Positions 1 through 43,156 are shown, counted from the stretch's first letter. The stretch: 64,000 nt of DNA from Crotophaga sulcirostris (GCA_013397455.1 VYZB01000121.1:914616-978615), one strand, 5' to 3'. Numbers and translations: made by a program. Notes: a model not told the origin generated them from the sequence alone.

Positions 1-39
1 GGGGAGGCCGCGCGCGGTCTGCCCGGGGCTCCCTGACGG

Positions 40-1190
40 TGTCCGGGCCCGGAGACCTCGGGCTACGGGGACAGCTCGGGGCTGAGGGGCTTCTGGCCCG
101 CTGTCCCTGGGTTGTGGGAACAGCTCGGGGCGGAGGGCCCGGAGGCCGCGGGTTGCGGGGACGGCTCAGGGTTGAGGGCCCAGAGGCTCTGGGCTGCGGG
201 GACGGCTCGGGGATGAGGGCCCGGAGATTCTGAGCTGCTCGGGGCTGAGGGGCTTCAGACCCGGTGTCCCTGGGTTGCTGGCGCAGCTCGGGGCCGAGGC
301 CCTGGAGACCCAGCCTGCGGCAGCAATTCAGGGCTGAGGAGCTGCGGAGCCGGCGCCCCTGGGCTGCGGGAATAGCTCGGGGTGGAGGGCCTGGAGACCC
401 GGCCTGGAGACCCCGGGCTGCAGGAAGACCCAGGGGTTGAGGACGCGCAGACTCCGGGGCTGCAGGGGCAGCTCAGGGCAGCGGGGCTTCAGACCTGGTC
501 TCCCTGGGGTTTGGGGAGAACAACTCGGGGTGGGGGACCTGGAGACTGAGCTGTGAGAAATGTTCAGGGTTGAGGTCCTGGAGACCCTGCCTGCAGGAAC
601 AGATTGGGGAGGAGGAGCTGAAGACCCAACCTGTGGGAACAGCTTGGGGCTGAGGGACTGCAGACCTGCTGCCCTCGGGCTTTGGGAACAGCTCAGGGCA
701 GAGGATGTGGAGACCCAACGTGCTGCAACAGTTCGGGGCTGGGGGCTTGGAGACCCTGGGCTGTGGGGACAGCTCGGGGCTGGGGGCCTGGAGACCCTGG
801 GCTGTTGGGACAGCTCGGGACTAGGGACCTGGAGACCCTGGGCTGTGGGGACAGCTCGGGACTGGGGACCTGGAGACCCTGGGCTGTGGGGACAGCTCAG
901 GATTGAGGCCGTGGAGACTCGGTTTAGGGGAAGAGCTCAGGGCTGAGGGCCTGGAGACCCAACCTTTAGGAACAGCTCAGGGCTAAAGGGCCCCAGACCT
1001 GGCCCTCTTTGGTTGTGGGAACAGCTCTGGGCGGAGGGCCTGGAGACCCTGGGCTGTGGGAAAAGCTCAGGGTTGAGGCCCGGGAGACCCAACCTGCAGG
1101 ATCCCCTCGGGGCTGATGACCTGGAGATCCAGCCTGCCTGGGCTGTGGAAACAGCTCAGGGCTCTGGTGACTTCTGGAGCACTGGGGGGC
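40..1190 (+). repeat. GC-rich minisatellite, 41-bp unit
   Basis: A degenerate tandem array has units close to ctggagaccctgggctgtgg followed by ggacagctcggggctgaggg. The anchor gagaccctgg recurs at 791, 832 and 873, exactly 41 bp apart. Elsewhere units vary in length and are more diverged, with caacctgcagg or cagcctgcggg variants. By length it holds about 25-28 units. The + strand is G-rich throughout. The unit is not a multiple of 3, yet long ORFs run through it on both strands because the repeat contains few stops; they are not evidence of a gene. Confidence 0.9.
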
Positions 1191-3595
1191 AAACAGGGGC
1201 AGAAGTGTCATTGAGTTGTGTTATTAGCAATCTTTAAGGACAAACCATGCCACTTGCTCACTCACTGTCACATTGTGCCAACATGTTTCCCCTTCCCAGC
1301 GTTATTTTCCTCCTGCTTTTTCACAGAGAAGCAGAGGGATCCACAACACGGGTCCGTATTGAGCTTAAGAAGTGTTTTTATAAATATATAAAGCTGTTTG
1401 TTCACCTTTTCCTGTAAACAGATTGTTTAATTAGCTCTGGTCTTGACTGTCTGTAGAAACCTTTGCCCAACACCTTGGTTTTCATTCCTGCTGGTTCCTT
1501 TCCAGAGCTCTGGGCTGCATCACAGCTGCCGTATCTGCTGTAACAGCACACAAATACATTGGGTTTATGAAAAGTCCCACCTAGAGTTACTTTTCTCAAC
1601 CACAGATGCAATTTATCCACTTGGCATAACACAGAGCTGGTGAACTTGTAATATAGACAGCAGAGAAAGAGCAAAGTTTGGCCAGTGTAGTTGCTGCTAA
1701 TGACATAAGCTTAATTAGTGGAGTCCAAGTATTTATTAAATGGGCCTTCTTCACTGTAAAGGTATGCTGAATTTTGTATTTATAACTTAATTACAATTTA
1801 AAATACCTTAATTGATTCTACTTTTAATGTACTTATTTTACAGATATGGGATACGTGGAGCGCCGTAGGGATACATGAGTGCAGGCATAAAAAAATATAT
1901 GCCTGTGATAGATGTATTTATCTTCCATACAGCTATAAATGTTGGTGTGTCATTTTTAATGATGGCAACAGGGTGTCTGCTCAAATGAGGGAAGTCTTGC
2001 TTAGGGAGTACACTTTAGAATAAAATCTGACTTTTAACTGTTCTAATACTTAAAGATTTTAGTACCTGATTGGATAAGGTATTTTTTAATAGCAAAAGGA
2101 ACTGTGTAAATTTTTTTCTCATTGTATCTTTTCCTCCATTTTTTCTTTCTTCTTTTTCTTTTCTGTACGAGTTAGAATGTTTAATGTAGTTTTTGGGAGT
2201 GCATGGGTGCTGTCGTCTAGCTCTGTATTTGAAGCTGCTTTTGGAAAGTTGCAAGCAAATGCAGCTTTTTCCTCTCAGTGCAGGTCCTGATTTAAATAAA
2301 CTGAGTGCTCACTTCTTTTGCCTGATGAGGTTGAAAATCAGGTCCAGTTTTCTTTGCTAGTAGCTGGCAGTGTGGACAAACAATCTTTGTGCGTGGTTCC
2401 ATGACGTCAGTGAAGTGAAAAGATGATAGTGTACTTCTGTGCTCTTTGGAAGCTACTTTTTCCAGTTCCAAAGCAACAGGAGAATGAAATGTTCATCAGT
2501 TTCTTTCACATCAAGAGGCTTATAAATCAGGTCATTTGAACAATTTACTGGCAGCACTTTGCCAGGCTGTGACTGCCAGGTCTCATCTCTGTTGCTGCAG
2601 TGCCACTTATGCTAACAGCTTTAAAATCTGCACAAATATCTTAATACTGTGTAAGGCCATGGTGGTTTAGAATGTTCAGCAGAGGCATTAAAGACTTTCT
2701 ATACTTGGAAGGATTCCTGTCATGGCAAAGCCCACTATTTAAAGAGCAAATCTTATGGAGAGTGAGAGCTTCCGTAGTTCCTACTTGTGTTAACTGCGGA
2801 AGTACAGTCAAACTGGGTTTTTAAAGTCTTTGAATGGTAATAATGGAGTATAACCTTGTTTTCACCTCTGCAGTAGATCAGTTTTCTGAACTAGTTTTAC
2901 CTGTACTTTAATAATATATTGGCTATATGTTGTTGTTCTGCACAACAGACGTTGTGTATTGGCTTCTTCAGCAATGATGTTAATTCTGCAATTTTATAAA
3001 TGCATTTGTTCCAGTCCTTAGATTTCTGTAGCAATAACTGGGTTTGCTGAATGGTCACTGGTTCTGTAATCTCTGTGCTCAGAGAGCCTCAGTGGAAGAA
3101 GCAGCAAGACAGTAAGGTAAAATACAGTTGGCTGACTGGAATGTAGCTTTGGTTTTAAACAAAACATCTTGTTTCAAAGGAAGTCGTGCTGCTGGTAACT
3201 GCTTCTATCTAGCTGTTCATGGCTCTCCTTTGAATACATGGAGAGACACTGTCCAAGAGAGGTGACCCTTGGGTGGAAAAGACCCATGAAGGTGAGCTAT
3301 TTGGTAATAGTCCCAAATTCCTGTGTGTTTTCTGTACCACTTTATGCATCTCTTCTTCATCTCTGCTGTTGTAGATGTAGGAAAATAAAATTTCAGGAAA
3401 CACTTGACCATGAAAAAAGAAAAAAAAAATTGCATTTTGAAGAGTTGTCTGGACATAGATTTCTTTCCCCAAATTAGCTTTGTGGATATCTGACTTGTAC
3501 AAATTGTAAGACTTGAACTGCATCAGATTGCCGACTGTACCAGATACCATTCTGACTACAGGCACTTTGTGGAAGTAATCTTTCACGGGAAACAT

Positions 3596-3680
3596 TCACA
3601 GTATCACAGTATCGCAGTATTACAAGGTTGGAAAGGACCTCTGAGATCATAGAGTCCAACCTATAACCCAACACATTCAT
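3596..3680 (-). mobile_element. CR1 3' end fragment, antisense
   Basis: The stretch cacagtatcgcagtattaca is followed by aggttggaaaggacctctga and gagtccaacctataaccc. The same sequence recurs at 10965, 56912 and 60812, and in sense orientation at 60476-60643. The repeated 8-mer at the left is the 3' tail, so the element lies on the - strand and is cut short at about 85 bp. Confidence 0.85.
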
Positions 3681-6600
3681 TTTAAGATTGTACAGTGAGC
3701 CCACTTTTGGCCATTCCATATAATTTTTTCTGCTGTTTAGCAAGCAAGTTCAAGTGGCATTTATTTTTCATGGGAGCACTGCCTTGGTTTTACAATCTGC
3801 AGTGTAAGCATGGACATACACACATGGAGAAAGTTTTGCATAAGGAGCAATCTCTTCTCATGGCAAAAGCAATAATGTCATTTATTAAACAGCATTTCAA
3901 AAAGGTTGTATTGATTTAGCTTCCAGGCTTCACAAATACCGTTGCTCTTTTGGAACTGCAGAAGATGAGAGTATTTGTTATAATCTCCTAGAGATCTTTC
4001 TGGTAGCTACTAATATAAAAGGTTTTCCATTTCTTACTTGAAAATTGACAACGTTTTTAGTATGTTTGAGTGCTGCCAGTGAAAGAGATTGATGTGCCCT
4101 GAATGAGCATCTTTAGAATACTCCAGGGCACTTGTGTAAAAACCTTGTTTCAACAAGACTTGCCACTTCAGGAAGTAAGCAGCTGGCACTGCATTTCTGG
4201 AGGTGGAGTTGTGAGTTGGGTTCTACGAGCTACATTTTCAGGCGTGCAGTTGTAGTGCTACCGCAGTCCTGGTCCATATGTCAGTTGGCTTCAGCTCAAG
4301 GCCCTCATTTTGCAGGGGAGGAGATTGGTCGTTATTAGAGAACAGGTGGTTTCAAAGTCCTGTCTAAAGCTACATGTTTGAATTGTTTGTAATACCTAGG
4401 TGTATGGTAAAGGAAAAAACAGACCTGTTACTACAGGTGAGGGAGAATAACCTTGGGCAAGGTCAAAATCAGGAGACTGGGGTGGTTTCTTGGCATGAAA
4501 CTATTAACCTTGGCATCTTTGCTCTGCATGTTCTGTAAATCAGTACATGATGAAAAGAAAAATGTCCTTCAGCAGAAGTACTTTCAAAAATGTGTTTGTT
4601 TCTTTGTTTACTCTTCTGAGATAGCTCTCAGTGTGTTATAAGTATGCTTAGCTTGCAGATAAGAGTATTGTAACTTTATCTTAATCACTTATTTGTAGTT
4701 TTTGTTCTCTGAGTTATTGGCAACAGTGTCTCCAGTAGTAGTATAAAAGATATAGACTGTAAAAAGCAAAGTCTAGGTTGTTCTTTATTCAGACTTCTAC
4801 TGAACCCTTTTGGATCTGTCATTTTTTTTTTGTGATTTTCAGAAATCTGGAAATCTTCCCTTTAATGTAGGTGCTATCACGTCTCTTCTAGACCACTTAT
4901 GCATTCCCTGTTATGTTTTATTAAAAGCTTTCTTGTAAAACATCTGCTTTGTTGCACAAGCAGAAGTCAGAATGCCATATTTAATGAAGGATCTGGAACT
5001 GAGGGCAGTACTCACAATATTTAAGACACCTCTAACCAATGACCTTCCTTTGCCACAGAAATGCAGCCAGGCTACAGTTTAGAGTAGTCCCTACATGTTG
5101 TACTGTTTCTGTCTCACCTTTGACCATGGGATTGCCTGCCAGCCTCTGTTTTGCAGAGAAACTGACTTTACTATGCTACACAGTCATCTTTTCTTTGGGC
5201 TGACTGCTTCTGGTTATTAGAGTTCTACATGAATGTCTCTCACCAGCAAGATAGTGACTCCTCTCTCCAGTGTCTTGAATTTGGATTTCGAATTCCAAAC
5301 TGCAAAGCTGTAGCACGGTAGAGATGTGGAGGTGTGTGGAATCAAGAGTACCAAAGGTCTTACGAAATGGATTCGGATAATATCATTTTCCATAAACAGC
5401 TTTGTAACTGCATATGCTAGATTTAATCTGTGCACCAGTTCCTCATCTCCAAGAGGTGAATAGTTGTTCTATTACTTTTGAGTCAAGCCTGTTAATGAGT
5501 GTATGCTCAATTACTTGATCACATGGGTTGATGAGTTCCAGGTTTTCTTCACCAGAGGCCTTCAAACCCCTGTGTGACTGTGGATTTTCTTTCAACATCT
5601 TCTCCCTCAAACATGTATCATACTCTATTCAGAAGAGCTAGATTTTTTTGTTCAAGTTGTTGATTTCTGGCTAAATTCTAAACTCTGTGTCTTCTAATCT
5701 AGAGTATGACAAGTAAAGGATATAAGATGTTGGTGGGAACCAACACCTAATCTTCATTCATGTTCCTGGAATGAGTGGTTTTGAGTTTAAGATGATATTA
5801 ATGGTAATGAGAAGACTTAAAAGTATGTGGGAGACATTATCTAGTCAGAGCCCGAATTGGGATGAACCCTGTGGTTTTTGGGTTTGTGTGTGTGCAGAGA
5901 AAAAAAAGATGTGTTCTAGTGTAGTAATATGGGATAGTTTGGGATTTGTAGATTTTTTCGGAGTGTAAGCATGTGTAGACAGAAGAGGTGGCAAAAGGTT
6001 GTCCTTTCCACATAGCGTGTTATTTCCAGTAGGCCCATTACCTATGGTGTTCCTGAACTGTGTGTTCTTGGCTGATTGCAAGAAGATTAATGCAGTGGAA
6101 TTTTTTAATTTCATGTGACAGCTTTACTCTGTTAACATATTGCTCGTGGTTGATTACTAACCTTCAGAAATCAAGAGAAAAATGCCCTGATCAAGTGAGT
6201 GGGTATATCCATTTTTTAATTGCTTGTAGAAAAGTACTAGAAGGAAATTCCCACCACAAAGTCAGACTTAATTTTAGACTTAGGGATATAATTTTTAAAT
6301 ATTTATAATTTTTTTTAATGGCTTAAAATTTGCTAGGTTGTTTTCAGTTGTGAGGTGAAATTTTTTTGGTAGGTATTTCTGTTCTTAAGAACTACAACAG
6401 TAACCTTTACAGTGAATTTCTGCTGAAAGGAGGTGGGAAAGATGCAGGGACACATTCAGTGGTTTAAGGCAAAATGATCCTTATGGGTTCAGTTACAACT
6501 TCCAGCATTCACTTCCGTAAGGAAATGGGTTTCCATAGATGTGCTGTTAAATAATCTGTTGAATTGCACATATTTTAGCTCAGGTAGTGGACCTTCTATC

Positions 6601-8054
6601 CTGTATAAAAAGGTTTGATTTGCATTGTTTTCCCTCATGTTGTCTTGAGTTGAAAAGGCATTTTCTTTCTCTTACAAATAGGAAACCCTAGGAGTAATGG
6701 AAGAGATGGGCGGTTCCTGATTAGGGAGTCTTCCTAATAAAACCATTATTCTAGAGAAATATTAATGTAACTTTGCACTGAGATGGTGCACTCTGAGGGT
6801 CATGGGTCAGCAGGCAGGCTAGGTGGAGGGACGATGTGGTCTCACTCACACTGGGTGGGAGGCATTAGGCTTATCATGAGGTGGCTGGATTAAACATTTG
6901 CTTTTAAAATACATGTTTTGTTTTATAAACGCATTAAAGTGTATATACTTCCTGAGCAGTTTGGTAATTTAAATATATCAAATGTATTATGCAGGCAGCA
7001 TGTTTTAATAACACTTCCTTTCCCTGTAAGTACACTTCCCCTTAGCTAGGGATTTGGTTTGGCTAATCTTATGCCTGGGACTTGGAGGTGCGGAGAATCC
7101 CTAGTAAAGGTAGGAGCATTTAAAATAACATGTACAGCTTTTAATCCTGATATTGGTCCCTGGTCCTGGTGACATGAAGCATAAGCAAAAGTGAGATCTT
7201 ACTTTTCTGAGCTCCCTCAAAGAACTGGTGGCACCACTATAAAGGAGCAATAGGAATGTCAGGGAAGGGGGAGGGGTTAGCAAAAAGAGGCTTGGCTACT
7301 AAAGAAACTTAATGATATCTGGAAAAAAAAAACCCCAAAGGTGTTATTTCTTGTTATGAAAAAGTAACAAGTACCTCTAAATGAGACTTGACACTTTGTT
7401 ATGAGATGTGTGGTAACATACTGAATGTGTTTACAAATGCTGAAAGGTGATTTATGGTCTCTTAATCTGCCTCAATCATGTTTTATTAAACATGGTACTG
7501 GACATCACATTTCATGTGCTTGTAATGCTTCATAACAACAGTATTGACACCATTTCTGATTTATGTAAATGAAGAATAAAAAACATTGAAGGGAGAAAAG
7601 AGAAGAACTTTCCTTAATACAGTATTTTGCCAAAGAAGATATTGCCAGTGAGGAGAGGGAAGGCTGATGAGCGGTGGATTCAGTAGGATCACAGCTGGTG
7701 GTATAGTGGGTGGCAGCAGGTGACTTGGCTTATGTGGCCATCAGACCCTTTCTGAGATCTGAGGAATACTAGGAAGAGACAGCATCCACCTGCCCAAGTG
7801 GGGCAAAAGCATCTTTGCTAACAGGCTTGCCAAACTGCTGTTGAAAGCTTTAGATTAGGACTGAGAGAGGAAGGAGATGCTGACTCACACATTGAGAGGA
7901 AGAAGTCAAGGAGTGGGTTGGTAAGCAAAGGTTGCAGGGTGATGTGGAGAGGAGCCCTTGAAAACAACTGAGCAGGGCAGAAGAGGGCCCGCACAGTTCT
8001 GTAAACACAGACAAGGAAATATGTCTACACAGGTAATGAGGCCAGCATTATTTG

Positions 8055-8653
8055 CCAGGCGTGTCCTGGGCTGCATCCAAAGCAGTGTGACCTGCAGGGC
8101 TAGGGAAGTGATTGATTCTCCCCCTCTACTCCGCTCTCGTGATACCCCACCTAAAATCCTGCGTTCCGTTCTGGAGTACTCACAGGAAGGATGTGGATCT
8201 ATTAGAGTGAGTCCAGAGGAGGCCACGAGGATGATCCAAGCACTGCAGCAACTCCTGTATGAGGACAGACTGAGAGAGCTGGGGTTGTTTAGCCTGGAGA
8301 ATTCTCCAAGGAGACCTTATAGCAGCCTTCCAGTACTGAAAGGGGCTCCAGGAAAGTTGGGGAGGGGCTCTTGATCAGAGAGTACAGGCACAGAACAAGG
8401 GAGGATGGTTTTAAGGTGAAAGAGGGCAGATGGAGATGAGATATTGGGAAGAATTGTTTTCCTGTGAGGATGGTGAGATCCTGGCCCAGGTTGCCCAGAG
8501 CAGTGGTGGCTGCCCCATCCCTGGAGGTGTTGAAGGCCAGGTTGGATGGGGCTTGGAGCCCCCTGATCCAGTGGGAGGTGTCCCTGCCCGTGGCAGGAGG
8601 CTTGGAACTGGATGGGCTTTAAGGTCCCTCCCAACCCAGATCATTCTGTGATT
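8055..8653 (+). mobile_element. CR1 3' end, sense, nested in a longer CR1
   Basis: It runs from tgtcctgggctgcatccaaa through gtccagaggaggccacgagg, tctccaaggagacc, ggcccaggttgcccagagca and ggtccctcccaacccagatc, and ends attctgtgatt. This is the typical 5'-truncated CR1 3' portion with an ATTCTGTG-type tail. It is better preserved than the surrounding CR1, which fits later insertion. ORFs here on both strands are by-products. Confidence 0.88.
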
Positions 8654-10964
8654 AGAGGGGAGAAGCTTTTATATAAGTTCTGGAACACTGACACACTTGG
8701 GTGCATCTCTGGCCTGCCTCTACACTAATGTGCACAGCATGGGCAGAAAATGGGAAAGTAGAGGCTGTATGGAGTTGCAGAGCTAAGATTTCGTTGGTGG
8801 AACTAAGATGTGATGGGGTAGCTCATACAGTTGGAGTGCTGCCATGGGTGAATGCAGATCTTTTAGAAGAACTGGCTGGGATAGTGAGGAGATGAACTTG
8901 CTCTTAAGGGAGAGAGCAGTGGGGATGGCTGGAATTCCACTGTGGGATGAATAAGGAACCATCTGAGAGCTTATGGGTAAAGACCAGAGGGCAGAGCAGC
9001 ATGGTTGATGATGTTGTAGGTGTCTGCTGTAGGCAGGTTTAATCACAAAGAAGTAGAAGATAAGGACTTCAGACAATGGAAAGGGTCTACAGGTTTCCAG
9101 GTGCTGATCCTACAGGGTACTTCTGCTATCCCAGTATCTTCTGAGGAGACAACACAGCAGGGCACAAGCAATCTAGGAGAATTTTTGTGTGCTTTGATGG
9201 CAGTTTCCTAGCACAGGTGATTGAGGAACTGATTAGGAGAGGTGCTCTGCTGCACCTTGGAGTTGCAAATAAGGAAGAACTGATGGTGATGTAAAGGTCA
9301 TGCAGCCTCTGCTGCAGGGATTGTCAGACCAGTAGAGTTCAGGATGCTGAAGAAGGAAATATGAGGCAAGTAGCCAGTTCACATTCCTAGACTTCAGGAG
9401 AGCGAACTTTGGCCTGATCAGACCTCAGCTTGGAAGAATCCTTTAGGCCATGATCTTGGAAAGGAGTCTGGGAAAGCTGATGGACTTTCAAGGATCACCT
9501 CCTCCAAAGTCGAGAACAATTCATCCTGAGATATACATGGATGAATATGGAGTTCATGGCAAAGCTCAAACATGGAAAGGAAGTATTGAAGAAGTGGAAG
9601 CAAAGTCAGGTCACTTGGGAAGAATTTGGAGAAACTATCTCAGCATGCAGGGATGGGGTTAGGAGAGCCAAAGCCCACCTGCAATTGAGTTTGATGTGGA
9701 ATGTGGGTGGCCATAAAAAACCCTTCTAGAAGTATTATCAACAGTAAATGCATTATGAGGGAATGCTTGGGCCTGATGCTGACTGGGACAGCAGACCTGA
9801 TGACAAAGGACATGGGAAAGACCAGGATATTAATGCTGCCTTTGCATTGGTCTTCACTGGTAATGTTTGTCTTCAGACGACATGTCAAGTTTCCGAGACC
9901 AGTAGGAGAGTCTGAAGCAATGAAGGCTTACCCTCCATGAAGACTATCAGATTAGAGAATGCTTAAACAAATTGTAGATACACCAGTGCTGAGGGAGTGG
10001 TTGATGCTGTTGCAAGGTCACTCTCTTTGGCCATGCTCACTCCATCGTTGAAAGGTCACAGCAACCAGGAGAGGTTTGCTGGGGGCTGCAGCAGTCAACT
10101 GTTACTTCTTTCTTCAAGAAGTGAGGATATGGGAATTACAGGCTGACCAGCCTCCCCTTGATCCCTCAGGAAGTAATACAGCAAATAACCCTGGAAACTT
10201 AACTCCAAGACAGGTTGGGTTTGGAGCAGTCAGTGTAGATTTATGAAGGGAAAGTCATGGTTGACCGTCTTGATAGCGTTCTACAATGAAATGACGAGGA
10301 CGGGAGAAAGTGGATTTTGTTTATCTCTGCATTAGCAAGGCGTTCAGCACAGTCTACTGTAACAGACAGAAGAATGGGCTTGATAAGTGAGTGGTGAGGT
10401 GGACCCAAAAACTGGCTGGGGAGCTGAGCTCAGAGCGCTGTGGCTAGTGGCCCAAAGTCCAGCTGGAGGCCGGTCACTAGTGATGTGCCTCAGGATCCCA
10501 TACTGGTGCCAGTGTTGTTCAGCATCTTCATAAGCAACCTGGAAGGTGGAAGAGAGGACACCTTCAGCAGGTTTGGAGGTGATACTTTTGTATCCACCAC
10601 TTGGAGTGGTGGCTACAACAGGTGATTTTGTTACCATTCAGAGGGAATTCTGCAGGCTGGAGAAATGGGTCAACACGAATCTTGTGCAGCTCAGCAAAGG
10701 AAAATAACAATATTCCTTAAGGTGAAGACAGTACTCACTGCGAGCTGTCCACCTGGAAAACAGTTTGGCAGAAAAGGACCTGGGGGTCCTGGAGATCATT
10801 AAATTAACTGTAAACCAGCAGTGATCCCTTGTGGTGAAGAAGGCCAGCAGCACAGTGGCTTGCACTATGCTGAGAATAATGAGCAGCTTGAGAAAGTTGC
10901 CCACCTCTGCTCATCACTGGTGAGACACTGGAATGCTGCGTCTGGTTTTGGGCTCTGCAGTAGG

Positions 10965-11237
10965 AGTTTCACACACAGTATAACCAGGTTGGAAGAGACC
11001 TCTGAGATCATCAAGTCCAACCTATAAGCCAACACTAACACCAACTCATCACCTAAACCATGGCACTGAGTGCCTCATCCAGTCTTCCCTTAAACACATC
11101 AAGGGTCGGCGACTCCACCACCTCCCTGGGCAACGCATTCCAGTGGCCAATCACCCTTTCAGTGTAGAACTTCTTCCTAACATCAAGTCTAAACCTCCCT
11201 TAAGTCCGTGCCCTCTAGTTCTGTCATAGAGTCATAG
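10965..11237 (-). mobile_element. CR1 3' end, antisense, nested in a longer CR1
   Basis: It reads aggttggaagagacctctga, gagatcatcaagtccaacc, ctccaccacctccctgggca and attccagtggccaatcaccc. It interrupts + strand CR1 sequence that stops at gctgcgtctggttttgggct and resumes near gagagaggccagcacagggc. In CR1 those two segments are close together. Confidence 0.85.
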
Positions 11238-12849
11238 GCTCACAGGAGAGAGGCCAGCACAGGGCCGCGGGGATGGTGAGGAGTCTGGACCATCTATTGT
11301 ATGCAAAAAGGTTGAGAGACCTGGGAGTGTTGAACCTAGAGAAGATTCAGGAGGCATTTTATCCATGTGTATAAATACCCAGTAGGGAGGAATAAAGAAA
11401 ATGGAGCAAGGTGCTTTTCAGCCGTGCCTGGTGAAAGAATAAGAGGCAACGGGCACAATACAGAATATTCCATTTAAGCATAAGAAAGCAAAAAACTGTT
11501 TAAGGTGAGCATGGTCAAACGCTGGCACAGGTTGCCCAGAAGAGGATGTAGACTCACCATCCTTGGAGATAGTCACAACTTGACTGGACACATGGCCCTG
11601 AGCAGCCTGCCCTCATTGATGCTGCTCTTAGCAAGGCAGATTGGACTAGATGGTCTCCAGAGCTCCCTTCCAACCTCAGACGTTTCTTCAAACATTCTGT
11701 AAGAACTGCTCTCTCCTTTTCCAGATTATCTTTGTTGAGAGAAACGTCTGGTAAAAATGGTGTGGTTAGATTTCCAAGAGAACGAATGTGCTAGGTGGGA
11801 GAGGAGGTGTTTGGACAATGGCTGTGCTGCATGTTGTGTTGCTAGTGAGGTGTTCTTGAGGGGCCAATCTTGCTTCTTCCATTGGGGAATTGTGGAGAAA
11901 GTGTTTCTCAAGTGTACGAGCTACTCTGTGTTTTATTTGCCAGTGGTTGATTGTCTACTGCTTCCATATGTAGAAATGCTTTTGCCTCCTGACCTTGTGT
12001 AGCACATTGCATCAATACAAAGCTAGTGGAGCGTAATTCCCAACCTCTGGAACTGTAGAAGGAAATATATTGTCTTCAAAATACTGTCAATGCCTAGCAG
12101 TATCCAAAAGTTGGTATCTAAGAATGGAAATGAATGTGAACTTCTATATGCCACCACTTAAACGTTACATTTTGCCTGCTGATTGAGAAACTGTTTGTAT
12201 TCCTTTTCAAGTGAAAGTATTCTGAAAAACAGTTTAAAAGAGTGGAAGTAGATGATTTGGTTGATTCTTTGTGTCTTTTCACTTATATGTGTTTGTAAGT
12301 TTCCCTTGCATATCTATGTTTCACACTTTTTACTATTGCGTGTCATGTTTTAATAAGCCTGAAAATCTTGCATGTAAATAGAGGAAATATGATGTACATA
12401 CTTCATGCTGGTTTTTAACATAGTATTATTATTAACTGATAGAATTTTGTGTGCAGGATGTAAGTATGCAACATTTCATTCCTTGTTATTTAGCTTTGGA
12501 AGTTTAAAGTTGCTTTATTGGAAAAAAAAACAAAAAACCTGAACAGGAACCAACAGTCAGAATTAAAGCTTGCTGAGTGACTGGGGACAAGATTGCTGCT
12601 GACTCTGCTGCTGTGCCCAACCCTGATCAAGAGTTGGACGTTACAGTGAAGCTGTGCTGATGCCTGCCTGCTCTCCCCTCCCTTCCCCACCTGTGCCTGG
12701 GCTTCAGCAAGGAGTAAATGCCCTGCGCGACTCAAAGGCTGAAATTTTGTGATGTGGATGTTATAAGTTATTGCTAATTCTGTGGGATTTGTATGGTGTT
12801 TGCTATTGAATTGTGCCACAACTGAAGAGATCACAAAAAGCAAGTGGAA

Positions 12850-12934
12850 AGTGTTCCTACCATCGGCAAGGGGATTAGAACTGGATGATCTTTAAGTTCC
12901 CTTCCAACCCAAACCATTCTAGGATTCTATGATG
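12850..12934 (+). mobile_element. CR1 3' tail, sense
   Basis: It contains gaactggatgatctttaagt and tcccttccaacccaaaccat, and ends ctaggattctatgatg, the ATTCTATG-type CR1 tail. It is about 85 bp, severely 5'-truncated, and lies 285 bp upstream of exon 2. Confidence 0.88.
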
Positions 12935-13204
12935 TAATTTTAAGGCCACATACACCTGTGGCCTTGCAGTCTCCAAAACAGGGGTGTGTGCATTAGTGCC
13001 CTCGTGACCTTGCAGTGCTTTTTCTCTTTGAAGAGTGTAACTGGTTGTAGCAAGTACTTGAAAACTGATAGGGTATTTTCCCCCCCTTTAGTTTAAAAAG
13101 GAAAAAAAAAAAATGTATCCCTACCACACGATGTTATTTTTTATTTTTTTTTTTCTTAGACGTACTTCAGCACTTTTCTAAACCACGTACTGACTTGTTA
13201 TTAA

Positions 13205-43061
<29,857 letters not shown>

Positions 43062-43130
43062 ACAGGTCAGCTGACAAAGCAAATGTGAGGTCAAATACTA
43101 GTTAGAAACCCAGGTACCCAAGAGGAGACA

Positions 43131-43156
43131 AAGAGAAGAGAAGAGAAGAGAAGAAA
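43131..43156 (+). repeat. Pentanucleotide (AGAAG)n microsatellite
   Basis: An aagagaagagaagagaagag run of about five units, 70 bp past the TMEM161B stop codon and so probably transcribed in the 3' UTR. Confidence 0.9.

Larger units (their letters stand above)
7660..11703 (+). mobile_element. Long decayed CR1 LINE with two nested CR1 insertions
   Basis: Segments matching the remembered order of a CR1 ORF2 appear left to right. A 5' part lies at about 7740-7860 (ggggcaaaagcatctttgct). Endonuclease-like sequence runs from about 8700 (cactaatgtgcacagcatgg) to 9250, a middle part from 9385 to 9900, and reverse transcriptase at about 10140-10630. The RT decodes as a decayed VPQDPILVPVLFSIFI, the CR1 counterpart of the VPQGS..GP.LF motif. 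The 3' part ends near 11703. Many stops and frameshifts make it a dead copy. It is interrupted at about 8055-8653 by a same-strand CR1 3' end and at about 10965-11237 by an antisense one. Outer bounds are approximate. Confidence 0.75.

Noticed and set aside
560..1237. Long + strand ORFs (128, 74 and 74 codons) rich in Gly, Leu and Trp
   Set aside because: They are translations of the 41-bp minisatellite. Overlapping frames are open because the repeat has few stops, and the same peptide words recur in all frames.
1..1300. TMEM161B exon 1 or promoter within the window
   Set aside because: No ATG followed directly by a GT donor is present, and the region is filled by the minisatellite. Only CpG-rich bases at the very edge hint that the promoter lies to the left.
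3209..3595. 128-codon - strand ORF with an ATG start
   Set aside because: It has a poly-Phe run from an A-tract, no recognised domain, and lies in intron 1 abutting a CR1 tail. I take it as chance.
7906..8644. ORFs of 73-138 codons on both strands
   Set aside because: They lie wholly in CR1 3' sequence, which is non-coding or decayed ORF2.
10440..10625. Open + frame of 61 codons with reverse-transcriptase likeness
   Set aside because: It is a remnant of CR1 ORF2 RT with lost catalytic context, not a gene; it is included in the CR1 entry.
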